Shown one piece after another: positions 45,189 through 54,594 of a stretch of DNA of 64,000 nucleotides (the first letter of the stretch is position 1; each line of letters opens with the position of its first letter). Made by a program: the position numbers and the translations under genes. Source of the DNA: an uncultured Gammaproteobacteria bacterium (GTDB lineage Bacteria; Pseudomonadota; Gammaproteobacteria; Enterobacterales; Succinivibrionaceae); assembly GCA_900315395.1 (NCBI GenBank), contig OMZC01000119.1, forward strand, positions 1 to 64,000. The letters run 5' to 3'. The notes under the pieces are model-generated. The model was given only the letters and a program-made list of their open reading frames with translations. It was not told where the DNA came from and did not search any database.

Positions 45189-46387
45189 TAGTATGTATTG
45201 TTTACTCTTCTAACATCCAGTGATGTCACATAACCACTAGGACCCATTGAGTGCTCAGCTCTTTCGATGATGAAGTTACCATCAAAAGAACCAAAACCGG
45301 TTAACTCAATTACAGAGCCCGCCACCATAAGAGGATCACCTACTACAGACAAAGAGCCTGTAGTCTGTCTTAAGTTCAACTTACGAAGTGTGGCTTTAGC
45401 TAAACGCTCTGCCTCTTTTAAAGAACAGCATCGCTTCTTTAAAACATAGGTTTGACCTGATTCTTCAACACTATCGTCAGTGTAGGTGTAATCCTGATCT
45501 TCAACTTTCTGCTTTTGATTGCCTTTTTTAGATTTGGCTTTAGATGTCTTTTTTGACTTAGTATCTACATTGTTAGAGCCAAAGATGTCAGGATTTGAAG
45601 TATCAGCCTGTACTGCTACAGGAGATGACTGAACAGCAATCTTTGATTGAGCAGATTGAGTTGATGAACCGCCTTTATTGGAATCCTGACGTTTGGTAGT
45701 ATCACGCCATTTAACTGTACATGCTTTGTATCTTTGTGACTGTTGAGCCTGAAACGACCAGTTTAAGATAGGGCTTGTACCTAGATTGTAGGTCTTTACA
45801 GCTTTCTTACTTTCATAGCTCTTTTGGTCAAAGATAATACAGGTTTGAGCGCTTACCTTTACTGATAAGCCCGCATCTTTACATAAACGCTGTAGAAGAG
45901 CCAAATCGCTTTCACGTTTTTGATCTAACCTGTCGTACTCTGGCACATCTTCACAGTCAAAGAAGAACTTGAGACCTGCCTCATCGGCTATCTGCTGACC
46001 TAATGTTTTTAAGCTTATGTTCTCAAAGTTACGTGTTTTAAGCTCACGCCTGATGGTGTTATCTAAAGGAATACTTACAGCCGAGAGCTCAAATATTCTT
46101 GGTGAGCCTGAGGTCTTTAAGCTATCTACAATCATGGTATCTGTAGCTAAGCTGCCTCTACTCTCAGTTTCAAAAGTAGCTGTGATTTTAGCACCACGCT
46201 CAGGAGACCAAGAGCCAGCCCATTTGCCTGTTTCGTCTTTTAACGTAACTGTAAGTTCGTCGCCTTCATCCTCAATCTTATCTGTATAAGAGATGTTTAA
46301 AAGATCTTCATATACATCTTTTGAGATATCAGTATCCTGATAAACAACACTTACAAAGGTATGTAGTACAGAAGCTAAGTTATCCAT
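45188..46387 (-). CDS. P2 gpD-like tail hub (late control D) protein
   Basis: A 399-residue hub protein, related to T4 gp27/VgrG. DISKDVYEDLLNISYTDKIEDEGDELTV, FEISLKTLGQQIADEAGL-like and the C-terminal GTVIELTGFGSFDGNFIIERAEHS-like strand pattern are typical. A Lys/Ser-rich insertion (about residues 240-300) is unusual. Its stop shares bases with the gpV start. Confidence 0.9.
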   Translation of the reverse strand: MDNLASVLHTFVSVVYQDTDISKDVYEDLLNISYTDKIEDEGDELTVTLKDETGKWAGSWSPERGAKITATFETESRGSLATDTMIVDSLKTSGSPRIFELSAVSIPLDNTIRRELKTRNFENISLKTLGQQIADEAGLKFFFDCEDVPEYDRLDQKRESDLALLQRLCKDAGLSVKVSAQTCIIFDQKSYESKKAVKTYNLGTSPILNWSFQAQQSQRYKACTVKWRDTTKRQDSNKGGSSTQSAQSKIAVQSSPVAVQADTSNPDIFGSNNVDTKSKKTSKAKSKKGNQKQKVEDQDYTYTDDSVEESGQTYVLKKRCCSLKEAERLAKATLRKLNLRQTTGSLSVVGDPLMVAGSVIELTGFGSFDGNFIIERAEHSMGPSGYVTSLDVRRVNNTY

Positions 46388-46607
46388 TACTGTTTCTCTT
46401 CCATGGTGGTAATAACTGAGGATCTATAGTTCTGGGTGATACATTGATATCTGGTATAACAATCTGTAGATCAGCAGTCATAATTGCATAGTGACTTAAA
46501 GATAAGTTTGCAGCTATAAGTTCTGACATCAGATACTCACTGCCCAACTGTTCTTTAGCAATCTTATCCCAAGTATCACCTTGGATTGAATTATATATTT
46601 TGCTCAT
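46380..46607 (-). CDS. P2 gpX-like tail protein (LysM-like)
   Basis: A 75-residue protein. YNSIQGDTWDKIAKEQLGSEYLMSELIAAN is the LysM-like fold of gpX, ending VIPDINVSPRTIDPQLLPPW. It overlaps gpD by eight bases. Confidence 0.9.
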   Translation of the reverse strand: MSKIYNSIQGDTWDKIAKEQLGSEYLMSELIAANLSLSHYAIMTADLQIVIPDINVSPRTIDPQLLPPWKRNSNG

Positions 46608-46646
46608 ATTGTTCTATACTTTAAACAAATCTCAATCATTACAGGT

Positions 46647-46979
46647 ATGTCTATGCAAGATGATAAAAAGCTGTCTTTAAAAGACTGGTTTGAACTAAAT
46701 TTAGGAAGTAACAACGTACAAAGAACTGTTTTACTTATAGCTCTAGCAGTGATATTTCTTACCATTGGAGCTTTAGGTTTCTTTGTTTTGTACTTTATTT
46801 CTTTATTTGTCTCTGCCTTTGTAGGCTTTGTATCTTCTTACATTTTAGGCGACAGCTTTGCAGATACTGTAGGCTCAGTTTGCATGGTTGCATTCCTTAT
46901 TCTAGGAACTCTTGCAGGTGTTTTTTATCTACTAGAAGAGTTCCTGAGCATAAGCAGACTTAACTTTAAGAAAAAGTAA
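46647..46979 (+). CDS. Opposite-strand membrane protein within the tail operon (moron candidate)
   Basis: A 110-residue protein with two to three hydrophobic segments (LIALAVIFLTIGALGFFVLYF, VCMVAFLILGTLAGVFYLL) and a charged N-terminus. It is transcribed against the tail operon, and its 3' end overlaps the 3' end of the tape-measure gene by 14 bases. The gene may be expressed from the lysogen. No family was recognised; superinfection exclusion is one guess for such genes. Confidence 0.6.
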   Translation: MSMQDDKKLSLKDWFELNLGSNNVQRTVLLIALAVIFLTIGALGFFVLYFISLFVSAFVGFVSSYILGDSFADTVGSVCMVAFLILGTLAGVFYLLEEFLSISRLNFKKK

Positions 46980-49900
46980 GCCTTGACCTGTCACTAAAGA
47001 GTTTTTCTAACTCTTTCTTCAATGAGTTGCGCCCCTCAGTTAAAGCCTTAGTTACCTGAGCATAAGGATCTGCCTTTTCACCATTACCTGCATTAACTGT
47101 AATTTGAGGATTAAAGTTAACAACTATGGATGAGGTCTTAGTGCTGTTACCACCATAGGTTGAATTAACCGTTGAATTAGATACATTGTTAGTAGAACCT
47201 AAGCTACTATCTAACTCAGGTATCATCACCGCTGATGGAGCATAACCATATCTGTTTTGAGCTTCCTGACTTGAGAAGTTTGTTACAGCTTCATTACGTG
47301 CACTGTATTCAGCGTTTTGGGCTGATACAGATAACATTGATTCAAGTTTTGATAATGGAAGTACAGCTTCATTTTCCTTACCTTCACCAATCAATGCCAG
47401 TGTAGGTGCTGTAGCAATACCACCTGTTGCAAGGGCAGGTATTTGAGGCATCTCAAAACCATAGGTTTTACCACCGACACCTGGCACCCAATCAGGAATA
47501 TCAACACTGATAGAGCCAATAGATGAAAAGGCTTTATTGATAAGGTTGATTAAACTGTTGATAGGGAGCTTAGCCAAATCTACCAATGCACCAAAGACGT
47601 TACCAAAGATATTTTTAACATTCTCCCAAGCAGCACTCCAGTTGCCTGTAAATACATTGGATACAAAATCAATTATATTACTAAAGATTGCTTTTACTCG
47701 TTCCCAAACACTTGATACAGCTGATATCAGTGTCTTAAAGCTGTTTACTGCTGTTCCTATTACAGTTTGAACTACAGTAGCAATACCAGGGAACTTTTGC
47801 GCAAACCAATCCCATAGCTGACCTGCCTTTTCCTTAACAGTATCCCAGTTTTGATATAACCATACACCGGCTGCAATCAAGCCACCGATTAAACCAATGA
47901 TTAAACCAATTGGATTTGCCATGAGCACAATATTTAAGATCCTGCCAGCTGCAGCCAAACCTTTCATTACAGTAGAGCCCACAATCATAGCTGCACTCAT
48001 AGCCTTTTGAGCTGTTACATATAACCAAGTCTTAGCTGTTGATAAGCCTGTCATATTGGCTAAAACAGCCATTACAGCTCCTGCTGTTTTTGCTACAGTA
48101 GAGCCCACAATCATAGCTGCGTTTTTAGCCTTTTCTGCAACTGTAAGTGCAATGGTCTTGTATGTCTGTAGACTAAAAACTACAGATAGAGCTGACACAA
48201 CAGCTTTGTATGCTGTAGTAATTCCTTTACCTGTTAAAAGAACAGCATTGTGTACTTTATGAGCTACAGTACTTGCTATGACTTTATAGGTGTTCAGGCG
48301 GAACAGTGCAGTAAGTCCTTTAAGAACACCTGCAGATACTCTCATACAGGTAGAGCTTGCCGACATTACGCCATTTGCTACAAGCCAAACCTGCTTTAAT
48401 CTGCCAAAGATTACAACACCTCTGCCAATACAGGTGATTAAGCTACCGGCTACCCATGTTAAAGCACCAAGGGCAATCTTACCACCTGCCATTACACCAA
48501 AGAGATATAACGCGCTCTTGGTCAATGTAGGGAACTTTTGTGCAAGATTTACGATCATTGTGCCAAGCTTAATGGCTTTGCCTAAAAGGTCATTCCATAC
48601 AGGTAACAATTGCTGACCAATAATGATGGACAGAGCCTTCATATTGTTAGCTAAGATCTTCTGCTGAGCTTCAGCAGAGCTGTCAGCAATATCAGCATCT
48701 TTTTGAACACTGCCTTTATTGTCTGATGTAGCTGTATTCATACCAAGATCATAGTAACCAGCTTTGTTTGAAGACAACTTATCTACAGTAGCCAGTAACT
48801 CTTGGTTCTTACCAAAGATTTTAGACATGGTTGCCTGTTTTTCAGCTTTTGGCAACTTGTTTAAAGCATCTAAAACAGCAGAGATAGCAGCCTGAGCTGA
48901 TTTAGGACCACCATTCATTGCCTGAGCTAATTTCTCGGCATTTATGCCTAGAGCATTCCAACCTTCAAGCTGATTCTTGGTTGCGCCCTTGCCCATTGTC
49001 AGAGACTTGATAAACAAGGTTTGTGAGGTAGATGCAGCACTTGCAGATGAAGACATCTTGGTGAATGCTGCTGATAAACCTACAATCTGATCATTGGTAA
49101 GAGAGGTGAATGATCTTACAGTAGTAGCAGAGTTCTGCATTACACTGATTAAAGAGCCCGCATCAGCCTGTGCAGCCTTTGATACAGAGTTGATAGTATC
49201 AAATAACTGTGTAGTCTTATACATATCACCAGTTAACTGATCGTTAAACTGATTAAATGCGTTTGACACAGTATCACTTGACAGATTTAAAGCATCTGAT
49301 GCGTTTGCTACAGCTACAGAGTAATCTTTAATCTGCTGTATATTCTTAGGATCTACAGTACCTGCTGTAATGCCAGATACCTGTATCTTCTGATACTCAC
49401 CAACAGAAAGATCATCCTGCTTAGAAAGCTCCATGTTAATCTTCATGAGAGCTTCAGCTTTGTCAGTGTACAAAGCTAGATTTTTAGTTTGAGCATCAAA
49501 ATCAATAGCATCGTTTAAAGGCTGTTGCACTGTCTTTAACATTGCATAGCCTTCTAGCATAGAAGTAGCACCTGACATCCTTAAATTTTTGCCAGACTGT
49601 ATGATATCCTGACCGTGATTTACGGTTTTAGATGCTTTTTCTATAGCTTCAACGTTCTTTTTTAAGATTGAATTTTGCTGTTCATACTTTTTAGAAAGCT
49701 CCTCTACAGACAAACCTGCAGTTTTGTTTTGAGACTCTAAATCACTTAACTCATTCTTAACTTTGTTAAGTTCATCTTTGTATTTGTCAGCTACTCTTTG
49801 TGCCTTATCAAAATTAGACTGCATTGAGACAGTGATCTTGCTTGCAGTCTTCATTTTGGTTTGAAGTTCTTCAACCTTCTTGGCATATTTTGCGTATTTG

Positions 49901-50085
49901 TCGGTTGCTTCAACAACTTCTTTGCGTTTGGTGATGACAGCCTGTAGTTTTTCAATCTCACCTGCAGCAGTTTGAGTTTTAGTCCCCATTGTGCTCAGTT
50001 GAGTATTTACAAGCTTGATACTGTCATTAAAAGCTTTGCTGATTTTACCGGCAATGTTTAAAACAAGTTCGCGCTCAATAGCCAT
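46966..50085 (-). CDS. Tail tape-measure protein
   Basis: A 1039-residue tape measure, equivalent to P2 gpT. The N-terminal 165 residues are coiled coil. The TP901-type region follows (residues about 170-430: SGATSMLEGYAMLKTVQQPL, LYTDKAEALMKI, FTKMSSSASAASTSQTLF). Long hydrophobic stretches (about 520-760) contain three near-copies of a KTYK/VA-hydrophobic unit. A C-terminal domain has ALATGGIATAPTLALIGEGKENEAVLPL. Its length sets tail length. It begins two bases after the E' stop. Confidence 0.95.
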   Translation of the reverse strand: MAIERELVLNIAGKISKAFNDSIKLVNTQLSTMGTKTQTAAGEIEKLQAVITKRKEVVEATDKYAKYAKKVEELQTKMKTASKITVSMQSNFDKAQRVADKYKDELNKVKNELSDLESQNKTAGLSVEELSKKYEQQNSILKKNVEAIEKASKTVNHGQDIIQSGKNLRMSGATSMLEGYAMLKTVQQPLNDAIDFDAQTKNLALYTDKAEALMKINMELSKQDDLSVGEYQKIQVSGITAGTVDPKNIQQIKDYSVAVANASDALNLSSDTVSNAFNQFNDQLTGDMYKTTQLFDTINSVSKAAQADAGSLISVMQNSATTVRSFTSLTNDQIVGLSAAFTKMSSSASAASTSQTLFIKSLTMGKGATKNQLEGWNALGINAEKLAQAMNGGPKSAQAAISAVLDALNKLPKAEKQATMSKIFGKNQELLATVDKLSSNKAGYYDLGMNTATSDNKGSVQKDADIADSSAEAQQKILANNMKALSIIIGQQLLPVWNDLLGKAIKLGTMIVNLAQKFPTLTKSALYLFGVMAGGKIALGALTWVAGSLITCIGRGVVIFGRLKQVWLVANGVMSASSTCMRVSAGVLKGLTALFRLNTYKVIASTVAHKVHNAVLLTGKGITTAYKAVVSALSVVFSLQTYKTIALTVAEKAKNAAMIVGSTVAKTAGAVMAVLANMTGLSTAKTWLYVTAQKAMSAAMIVGSTVMKGLAAAGRILNIVLMANPIGLIIGLIGGLIAAGVWLYQNWDTVKEKAGQLWDWFAQKFPGIATVVQTVIGTAVNSFKTLISAVSSVWERVKAIFSNIIDFVSNVFTGNWSAAWENVKNIFGNVFGALVDLAKLPINSLINLINKAFSSIGSISVDIPDWVPGVGGKTYGFEMPQIPALATGGIATAPTLALIGEGKENEAVLPLSKLESMLSVSAQNAEYSARNEAVTNFSSQEAQNRYGYAPSAVMIPELDSSLGSTNNVSNSTVNSTYGGNSTKTSSIVVNFNPQITVNAGNGEKADPYAQVTKALTEGRNSLKKELEKLFSDRSRLTFS

Positions 50086-50087
50086 GG

Positions 50088-50587
50088 TTAGAACTTCCTT
50101 GGTCTATCACTTCCTGCTGTTTTTTTTTGTTCAGCAACAACGTCTTTGATAAGTGACATCAAGTCACCTAATGGAAGCGATTCTAATTCAAGATATGAAG
50201 AATGTAGGTACTGTGACATTCTTATAACTCCTCGTCTTAAAGTATGAAGCTGTTCTTCAAGAGAGGAGGTGGTATCAATACCTACGCTAGCAAAAAAGAT
50301 GAGATTTGAGCTATTACAGACACAACTTCTTTAGCAGGTAGATTTTCAAAAAATTCAATTGGTTGCTGTGAAGCTGATGCTGCAATAAAAATTGCAAAGT
50401 CAGGGTCGCCTGATACAGTTAGTAATAAATTACTTGCCTGTACACGCTCCTGAGGCTTTGCCTTACTGTTAACGTAAGATTTGTGATATTTTAAAAGCTC
50501 TTTACCATTGATATTTTCTAATGGAATATCTAGTTCATTGTAAGATTTGCCTTCAAACTCGTATGGTTTATCAAATGTTAGTTTCAT
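50088..50587 (-). CDS. gpE-E' tail assembly chaperone, made by -1 frameshift
   Basis: If ribosomes slip back one base at TTTTTTG (50297-50291), the gpE frame continues through ASVGIDTTSSLEEQLHTLRRG and SYLELESLPLGDLMSLIKDVVAEQ to TAA at 50090-50088, giving about 166 residues. The heptamer is in the correct phase (T TTT TTG). This is the same arrangement as P2 E/E' and lambda G/GT, where the extended product helps tape-measure folding. Confidence 0.85.
50282..50587 (-). CDS. P2 gpE-like tail assembly protein (zero frame)
   Basis: A 101-residue protein ending TAG just after the slippery site. FDKPYEFEGKSYNELDIPLENINGKELLKYHKSYV, then a helical C-terminus, fit the gpE/TAC family. It lies between tube and tape-measure genes. 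Confidence 0.87.
   Translation of the reverse strand: MKLTFDKPYEFEGKSYNELDIPLENINGKELLKYHKSYVNSKAKPQERVQASNLLLTVSGDPDFAIFIAASASQQPIEFFENLPAKEVVSVIAQISSFLLA
50291..50297 (-). promoter_or_regulatory. Slippery heptamer TTTTTTG for -1 frameshift
   Basis: T TTT TTG in the gpE reading frame, nine bases before the zero-frame stop codon, allowing both tRNAs to re-pair in the -1 frame. Confidence 0.85.
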
Positions 50588-50655
50588 TTTAAATCTCTTA
50601 AACAGCTATAATTAAAAGGTCGTCAAGCCGTAAAACAGCCTGACGAGTTACGACA

Positions 50656-51189
50656 CTACATTCCGACATCGGAACGTACACCTTCTAGGTAGTCTTTGCC
50701 GTTGATCTTGCATACAAAATTGAATTTATCAATTTCAATCTTGTCTGCTCCATTTAAGGTGTACTTTAAGTAAACAACTTCATATTCTTCGGTTTGGTCC
50801 ATAGTAGCTGAAGGCTCAAACTTACCAATTTCAAAGCTCTTTGGAGTTGTTCTTAAAGAGACTCTTGCAGGAATAGTCTTGTATTCACCTGATGCAGAGT
50901 CGTAGTACTGAACAGAACCTCTAAAATCCATTTCATGAGTTTTTTGTTCTGCTAACTCTGCAGCCTGCTCAGTTGCAGCTCTCCAGTTAATTGTTACTGT
51001 AATTGAGCCGGTATGACCTAATGTAGGTAAATCAACTTCACCAGCGAGACCCGAGCCTTTGACTGCTTCTGTCATGTACTCAATCTTAGGTAAAGTTAAG
51101 TTAGTAGTACCAATGATCAGATTTGAGCTGTTGTATGCTCTAAAATTAACGAGTCTAATTGGCTCGCTTGTATTTACATCTACTGCCAT
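50656..51189 (-). CDS. Major tail tube protein (P2 FII-like)
   Basis: A 177-residue tube protein. IEYMTEAVKGSGLAGEVDLPTLGHTGSITVTINWR and QKTHEMDFRGSVQYYDSASG and MDQTEEYEVVYLKYTLNGADKIEIDKFN (given in parts) match FII. It is followed by gpE after about 70 bases and preceded by the sheath gene. Confidence 0.93.
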   Translation of the reverse strand: MAVDVNTSEPIRLVNFRAYNSSNLIIGTTNLTLPKIEYMTEAVKGSGLAGEVDLPTLGHTGSITVTINWRAATEQAAELAEQKTHEMDFRGSVQYYDSASGEYKTIPARVSLRTTPKSFEIGKFEPSATMDQTEEYEVVYLKYTLNGADKIEIDKFNFVCKINGKDYLEGVRSDVGM

Positions 51190-51201
51190 AAATTAAACTC
51201 C

Positions 51202-52683
51202 TTAAGCAAATAGTGTCTGTAAGTATGAAGGATCGTACTCAAGTACGAAATCAATCTCACGGTTAGGTGAAGGAGGAGTGATATAGACGTGGAATACAGC
51301 CTTACCATCCATTAAATCAGTAGTTGGGTTCTCAGATTCTAAGAACTCTACACGACCACCTAAGATATAGCCCTTGCTTGTATAGCCGTTTAACAGGATA
51401 TTGGCACTATCTAATACAGTATCAATCTGTCTGCGGTTTAATGGAAAGTCAATTCTCTGCCAGAATGTCTTTGCTAACTGAATAGAGATGAAGTTAAACA
51501 TTCTGCGTACAGGAATAAACACATCCTTAACATCAGTATTGCCTGGATATGCACCAGTACGGTTGCCCCAAGCTACCCAACCTGAAAACATGTTATTAGC
51601 AGTTACAATACCATTTCCGTTAAGGTATGAACCTCGAGAGTTATCAACAATAATCTCGGTACCGTCAGCTAAACATAAGCCAGTGCACTGGATATTCTTA
51701 TTTGAAGGAGATACATATGGAATACCGCTATTATCGTTATCAACTTCAGCTAAAAGAGCTGCAAACTGAGATGAGAAGTTGTAGATTGTGCCAGACATAT
51801 TTAAGCAAGGCCATAAAACAACCTCATTTGTAGAAGTCAGATTATTGCTGTTTTTAAATGTTGCAACATCAGTGTAATTTTTTACAGTAGAAGGAACATC
51901 GATTAAAGCAATTGCTTTAAAGATGTCATTAAATCCATCTGCCTTTGCTGACATAACCGCAGCAACTCCCGCATCTCCTGAGTAACGAGGACAAGCGATA
52001 ATTGAAGGGGCAACTCTAAACTTAGGGAATACATCTTCAACAAGTTCTAAACCTGACTTAACACCATCAGCGTTTACACCACCAATGATATCGTCAGAAG
52101 TTACCTTGCTTGGATCTAATACTTCAGCAGCTACAACAATATCAGCATCAGTTGCTAACTTAAAATCAGTTGTAGAAGTATCTGTTAATGAAGTAACAAC
52201 AACATAACCATCAGCATCAAACTCTGTTACATAGTCGACGCCTAAAACGTAAGGTTCAGATCCATCTTTACGAAGCACTAATGATGATAATAGAATGCCA
52301 ACTTCTTTAATGGTAGCTGAGCCAGTCTTTTTATCAATAGTTAAAGAAGTTGTCTTTGCTGTTTCTTTGTGCTTCTTAGGATCTAAGACGTTTACAAAAA
52401 CAACAGGAGCTACATTGTATAGCTGGAAAAATGCATACATCGCCTCTGATAAGGTGAAGTCATAGTTCTTAAAGCCAGTATCTTTTAAAGTTGCTTTCTG
52501 AAAACCAAAAGCCTTAACTGCTTCTGCATAAGAATAGCAGAGAACAGGTTTATTAACGTTAGTCTCGTCTACCTGATTGATTGGAGCTGTACCAATCACA
52601 ATAGTAATTGCAGAGTCAACCTCTGCTGCAGGAAGTAATGAAGTAGCTACTTCACTTGTCCTGACGCCATGTACATATGCCAT
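51202..52683 (-). CDS. Contractile tail sheath protein (P2 FI-like)
   Basis: A 493-residue sheath. MAYVHGVRTSEVATS, VDSAITIVIGTAPI, RVAPSIIACPRYSG, then the conserved C-terminus SPNREIDFVLEYDPSYLQTLF. RRMFNFISIQLAKTFWQRIDFPLNRRQIDTVLDS (residues about 400-430) is diagnostic. It is about 100 residues longer than P2 FI. It makes the contractile tail around the FII tube. Confidence 0.95.
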   Translation of the reverse strand: MAYVHGVRTSEVATSLLPAAEVDSAITIVIGTAPINQVDETNVNKPVLCYSYAEAVKAFGFQKATLKDTGFKNYDFTLSEAMYAFFQLYNVAPVVFVNVLDPKKHKETAKTTSLTIDKKTGSATIKEVGILLSSLVLRKDGSEPYVLGVDYVTEFDADGYVVVTSLTDTSTTDFKLATDADIVVAAEVLDPSKVTSDDIIGGVNADGVKSGLELVEDVFPKFRVAPSIIACPRYSGDAGVAAVMSAKADGFNDIFKAIALIDVPSTVKNYTDVATFKNSNNLTSTNEVVLWPCLNMSGTIYNFSSQFAALLAEVDNDNSGIPYVSPSNKNIQCTGLCLADGTEIIVDNSRGSYLNGNGIVTANNMFSGWVAWGNRTGAYPGNTDVKDVFIPVRRMFNFISIQLAKTFWQRIDFPLNRRQIDTVLDSANILLNGYTSKGYILGGRVEFLESENPTTDLMDGKAVFHVYITPPSPNREIDFVLEYDPSYLQTLFA

Positions 52684-52692
52684 GTGTTAACC

Positions 52693-52980
52693 TCATTTAA
52701 TTTGAGAAAGAAAAGTTTTAACTACGGCATCAGGAATAGTTTTGATGTCGTTTACAGGGAAGATCATTGAAGCTAGAGTTGGAGCTTTAGTCATTAACTC
52801 TTTTACAAATACTGGATAGTCAGGCCCTGAGTACACTTGACCATATCTCAGTCCTACTTTAGTTAGGTTAGGTCCTGTATAAATTCTTGGGAATTTAAGC
52901 TGTGATTTTGATTCAGATTGAACTCTGACCTGAGTAGAGGTATCAACAGCATCACTTTGCTGTTTAATTTGCTTACTCAT
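52693..52980 (-). CDS. Small phage protein before the sheath
   Basis: 95 residues from the ATG at 52980, preferred over the earlier ATG because AAGGAG lies just upstream. It is a Gln/Ser-rich start (MSKQIKQQSDAVDTSTQVRV) followed by RIYTGPNLTKVGLRYGQVYSG. The pattern resembles small DUF2635-like proteins next to sheath genes, whose role is unknown. Confidence 0.65.
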   Translation of the reverse strand: MSKQIKQQSDAVDTSTQVRVQSESKSQLKFPRIYTGPNLTKVGLRYGQVYSGPDYPVFVKELMTKAPTLASMIFPVNDIKTIPDAVVKTFLSQIK

Positions 52981-53539
52981 ATTGTTTCTCCTTGAAATAT
53001 TCATCTTTAATAGGAAGATTGTTTGAAGGTGTGTGATATTTCCAATTAGTAGTGATCATTGCCTGCCACATTTTTGGAGCACCTGCTTGGGCAGATGCAT
53101 CTGGAAAGATCCACTTAACATCGGATTCAGGAATGTAACGCTTATCTAAACTGCTTTCGATTTCAGATAGAGCTATCAGAAGGCGCTGAACAATGTTTAA
53201 AACCTCGGCATAACCTTCATTACCGTCATGCCAAGATCCGCAATATATGTTTACAGTGGCATGCGCAAACTCTCTGTCTACTGTTCCTGCAGAAGGAACA
53301 ACCAAAACAAAAGGATAATCATCGTTTTCACTCTGCCTTTTAGGTGGAAGACAGCCTTTAAAAATGGAAATGCGCTTGTAAGAAGCCTCACTTTTCTCTG
53401 TTTTCTCAGAAATAAGTTCAGTTCTGTTTAAAGAGCCTGGTCGTATTTCTGTAACCTTGTCAGGAGCTGGTTGCATAAGATTTGCTAAAGTGCTCTCGCA
53501 AAATTTTGCTACAGCATCTACTAGATTATTTATTACCAT
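52973..53539 (-). CDS. Gp37-like phage protein (probable tail terminator region)
   Basis: A 188-residue protein located between gpZ-like and sheath genes. FPFVLVVPSAGTVDREFAHATVNIYCGSWHDG-like strands, then EVLNIVQRLLIALSEIESSLDKRY, resemble the Gp37/minor tail U group that caps tails. Assignment is mostly positional. Confidence 0.55.
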   Translation of the reverse strand: MVINNLVDAVAKFCESTLANLMQPAPDKVTEIRPGSLNRTELISEKTEKSEASYKRISIFKGCLPPKRQSENDDYPFVLVVPSAGTVDREFAHATVNIYCGSWHDGNEGYAEVLNIVQRLLIALSEIESSLDKRYIPESDVKWIFPDASAQAGAPKMWQAMITTNWKYHTPSNNLPIKDEYFKEKQYE

Positions 53540-54059
53540 TCTTACTTAACTCATAATCAAGTTCATGTTGAAGACGTTCCTCGAAGTAATCCTGTGTTTC
53601 TTCAGATATTTCATCTAAGATTTGAGGATCTTCGATTAACTGAGGAACTGCAGGTCCTGTAACTTTTTCTACAGGTCGTCTTGCATCGCCAACACGTCTA
53701 AAAACGTGTCCCTGCCATACAAAACCATTACCTACAGTACGTTGAACATTTCTTTTGACTGATACCCTGACAGGTCGTTGCGTTGCGCCTGTAGTGTCGT
53801 ATTTAGGCTTATAGGAGAACTTATCAATACCAAGAGGAGGACCTATGATAATGATTTGAGCACTATCATCCTCTTTGTGTACTGACATAGCTTCATTGAC
53901 AGCCGATGTCTGTACCGTGTAGTTGTCTTTGATAACTTGAGTGATTTTCTTTTTGGCAAAAGGAAGGGCCCTTGATAGAGCCCTTGATCTTGCTTTTTTA
54001 GTTACTTTTTCTAGATCCTTAAAGGGATTTTTAGAAATTGTAAGTTTAAGATCACTCAT
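53526..54059 (-). CDS. Minor tail protein Z-like (gpZ/HK97 gp10 group)
   Basis: A 177-residue basic protein. KARSRALSRALPFAKKKITQVIKDNYTVQTSAVNEAMSV (in parts), KRNVQRTVGNGFVWQGHVFRRVGDARRPVEKVTGPAVPQL match the lambda gpZ layout, ending in a helical C-terminus. It connects head completion and tail. It overlaps both neighbours by a few bases. Confidence 0.8.
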   Translation of the reverse strand: MSDLKLTISKNPFKDLEKVTKKARSRALSRALPFAKKKITQVIKDNYTVQTSAVNEAMSVHKEDDSAQIIIIGPPLGIDKFSYKPKYDTTGATQRPVRVSVKRNVQRTVGNGFVWQGHVFRRVGDARRPVEKVTGPAVPQLIEDPQILDEISEETQDYFEERLQHELDYELSKNGNK

Positions 54060-54373
54060 TGTTCTTCATCTGCTAAAACTATACGTATGACACCATATTC
54101 AATCGACACCGAGCGAACTACATACTTCACCCCATCAAGAGTTACGCTTTGCCCCTTAACAGGCGCACCGATAGCTTCTTCAGATACATACAGCTCAGTT
54201 AGATGCTCAAATACACCTCCATTAGCAAAGCTTCCTGAAGCTGTATCTAAACGATCATCATCAACAAGACACTTAATTGATTGACCTTCATACTTGTGTA
54301 CGTCAGAAAACTCATCAAGATTGAAAAATGTCTTGTCTATGTCATTAGCTATTGCATCTTTAAAAGCAGACAT
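54056..54373 (-). CDS. Head-tail joining protein (lambda FII-like/gp3 fold)
   Basis: A 105-residue protein between capsid-side and tail-side genes. SIKCLVDDDRL, LTELYVSEEAIGAPVKGQSVTLDGVKYVVRSVSIEYGVIRIVL (in parts) fit the small beta-barrel joining proteins. It overlaps the preceding gene by one base and the next by four. Confidence 0.72.
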   Translation of the reverse strand: MSAFKDAIANDIDKTFFNLDEFSDVHKYEGQSIKCLVDDDRLDTASGSFANGGVFEHLTELYVSEEAIGAPVKGQSVTLDGVKYVVRSVSIEYGVIRIVLADEEQ

Positions 54374-54594
54374 TATTTTTTACCGGTTGTTTTCTTTGAA
54401 GATGTAGAAACACCAGCAGATTTTGAAACACTGGTATCAGCGTTTGTCTTAGTAGAATTTGCGTCATCAACATTTTCAGCAAATCCACCATTAACTAAAA
54501 AGGCAGAGTCTTTATCATCGAACTCTGCCTTTTCATCTGCTGGATAATACCTATCTTTAAAGATCGTATTCTTTAAAAATCTAACCTTACTCAT
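54373..54594 (-). CDS. Small head-associated protein of unknown function
   Basis: 73 residues: a compact start KVRFLKNTIFKDRYYPADEKAEFDD and a Ser/Thr/Lys-rich tail. It overlaps the capsid stop by one base. In lambda the corresponding gene is FI, but no sequence likeness was seen. Confidence 0.65.
   Translation of the reverse strand: MSKVRFLKNTIFKDRYYPADEKAEFDDKDSAFLVNGGFAENVDDANSTKTNADTSVSKSAGVSTSSKKTTGKK

Noticed and set aside
47834..48616. ORFs in other frames inside the tape-measure gene
   Set aside because: They lie in hydrophobic repetitive coding sequence and lack start signals; frame shadows.
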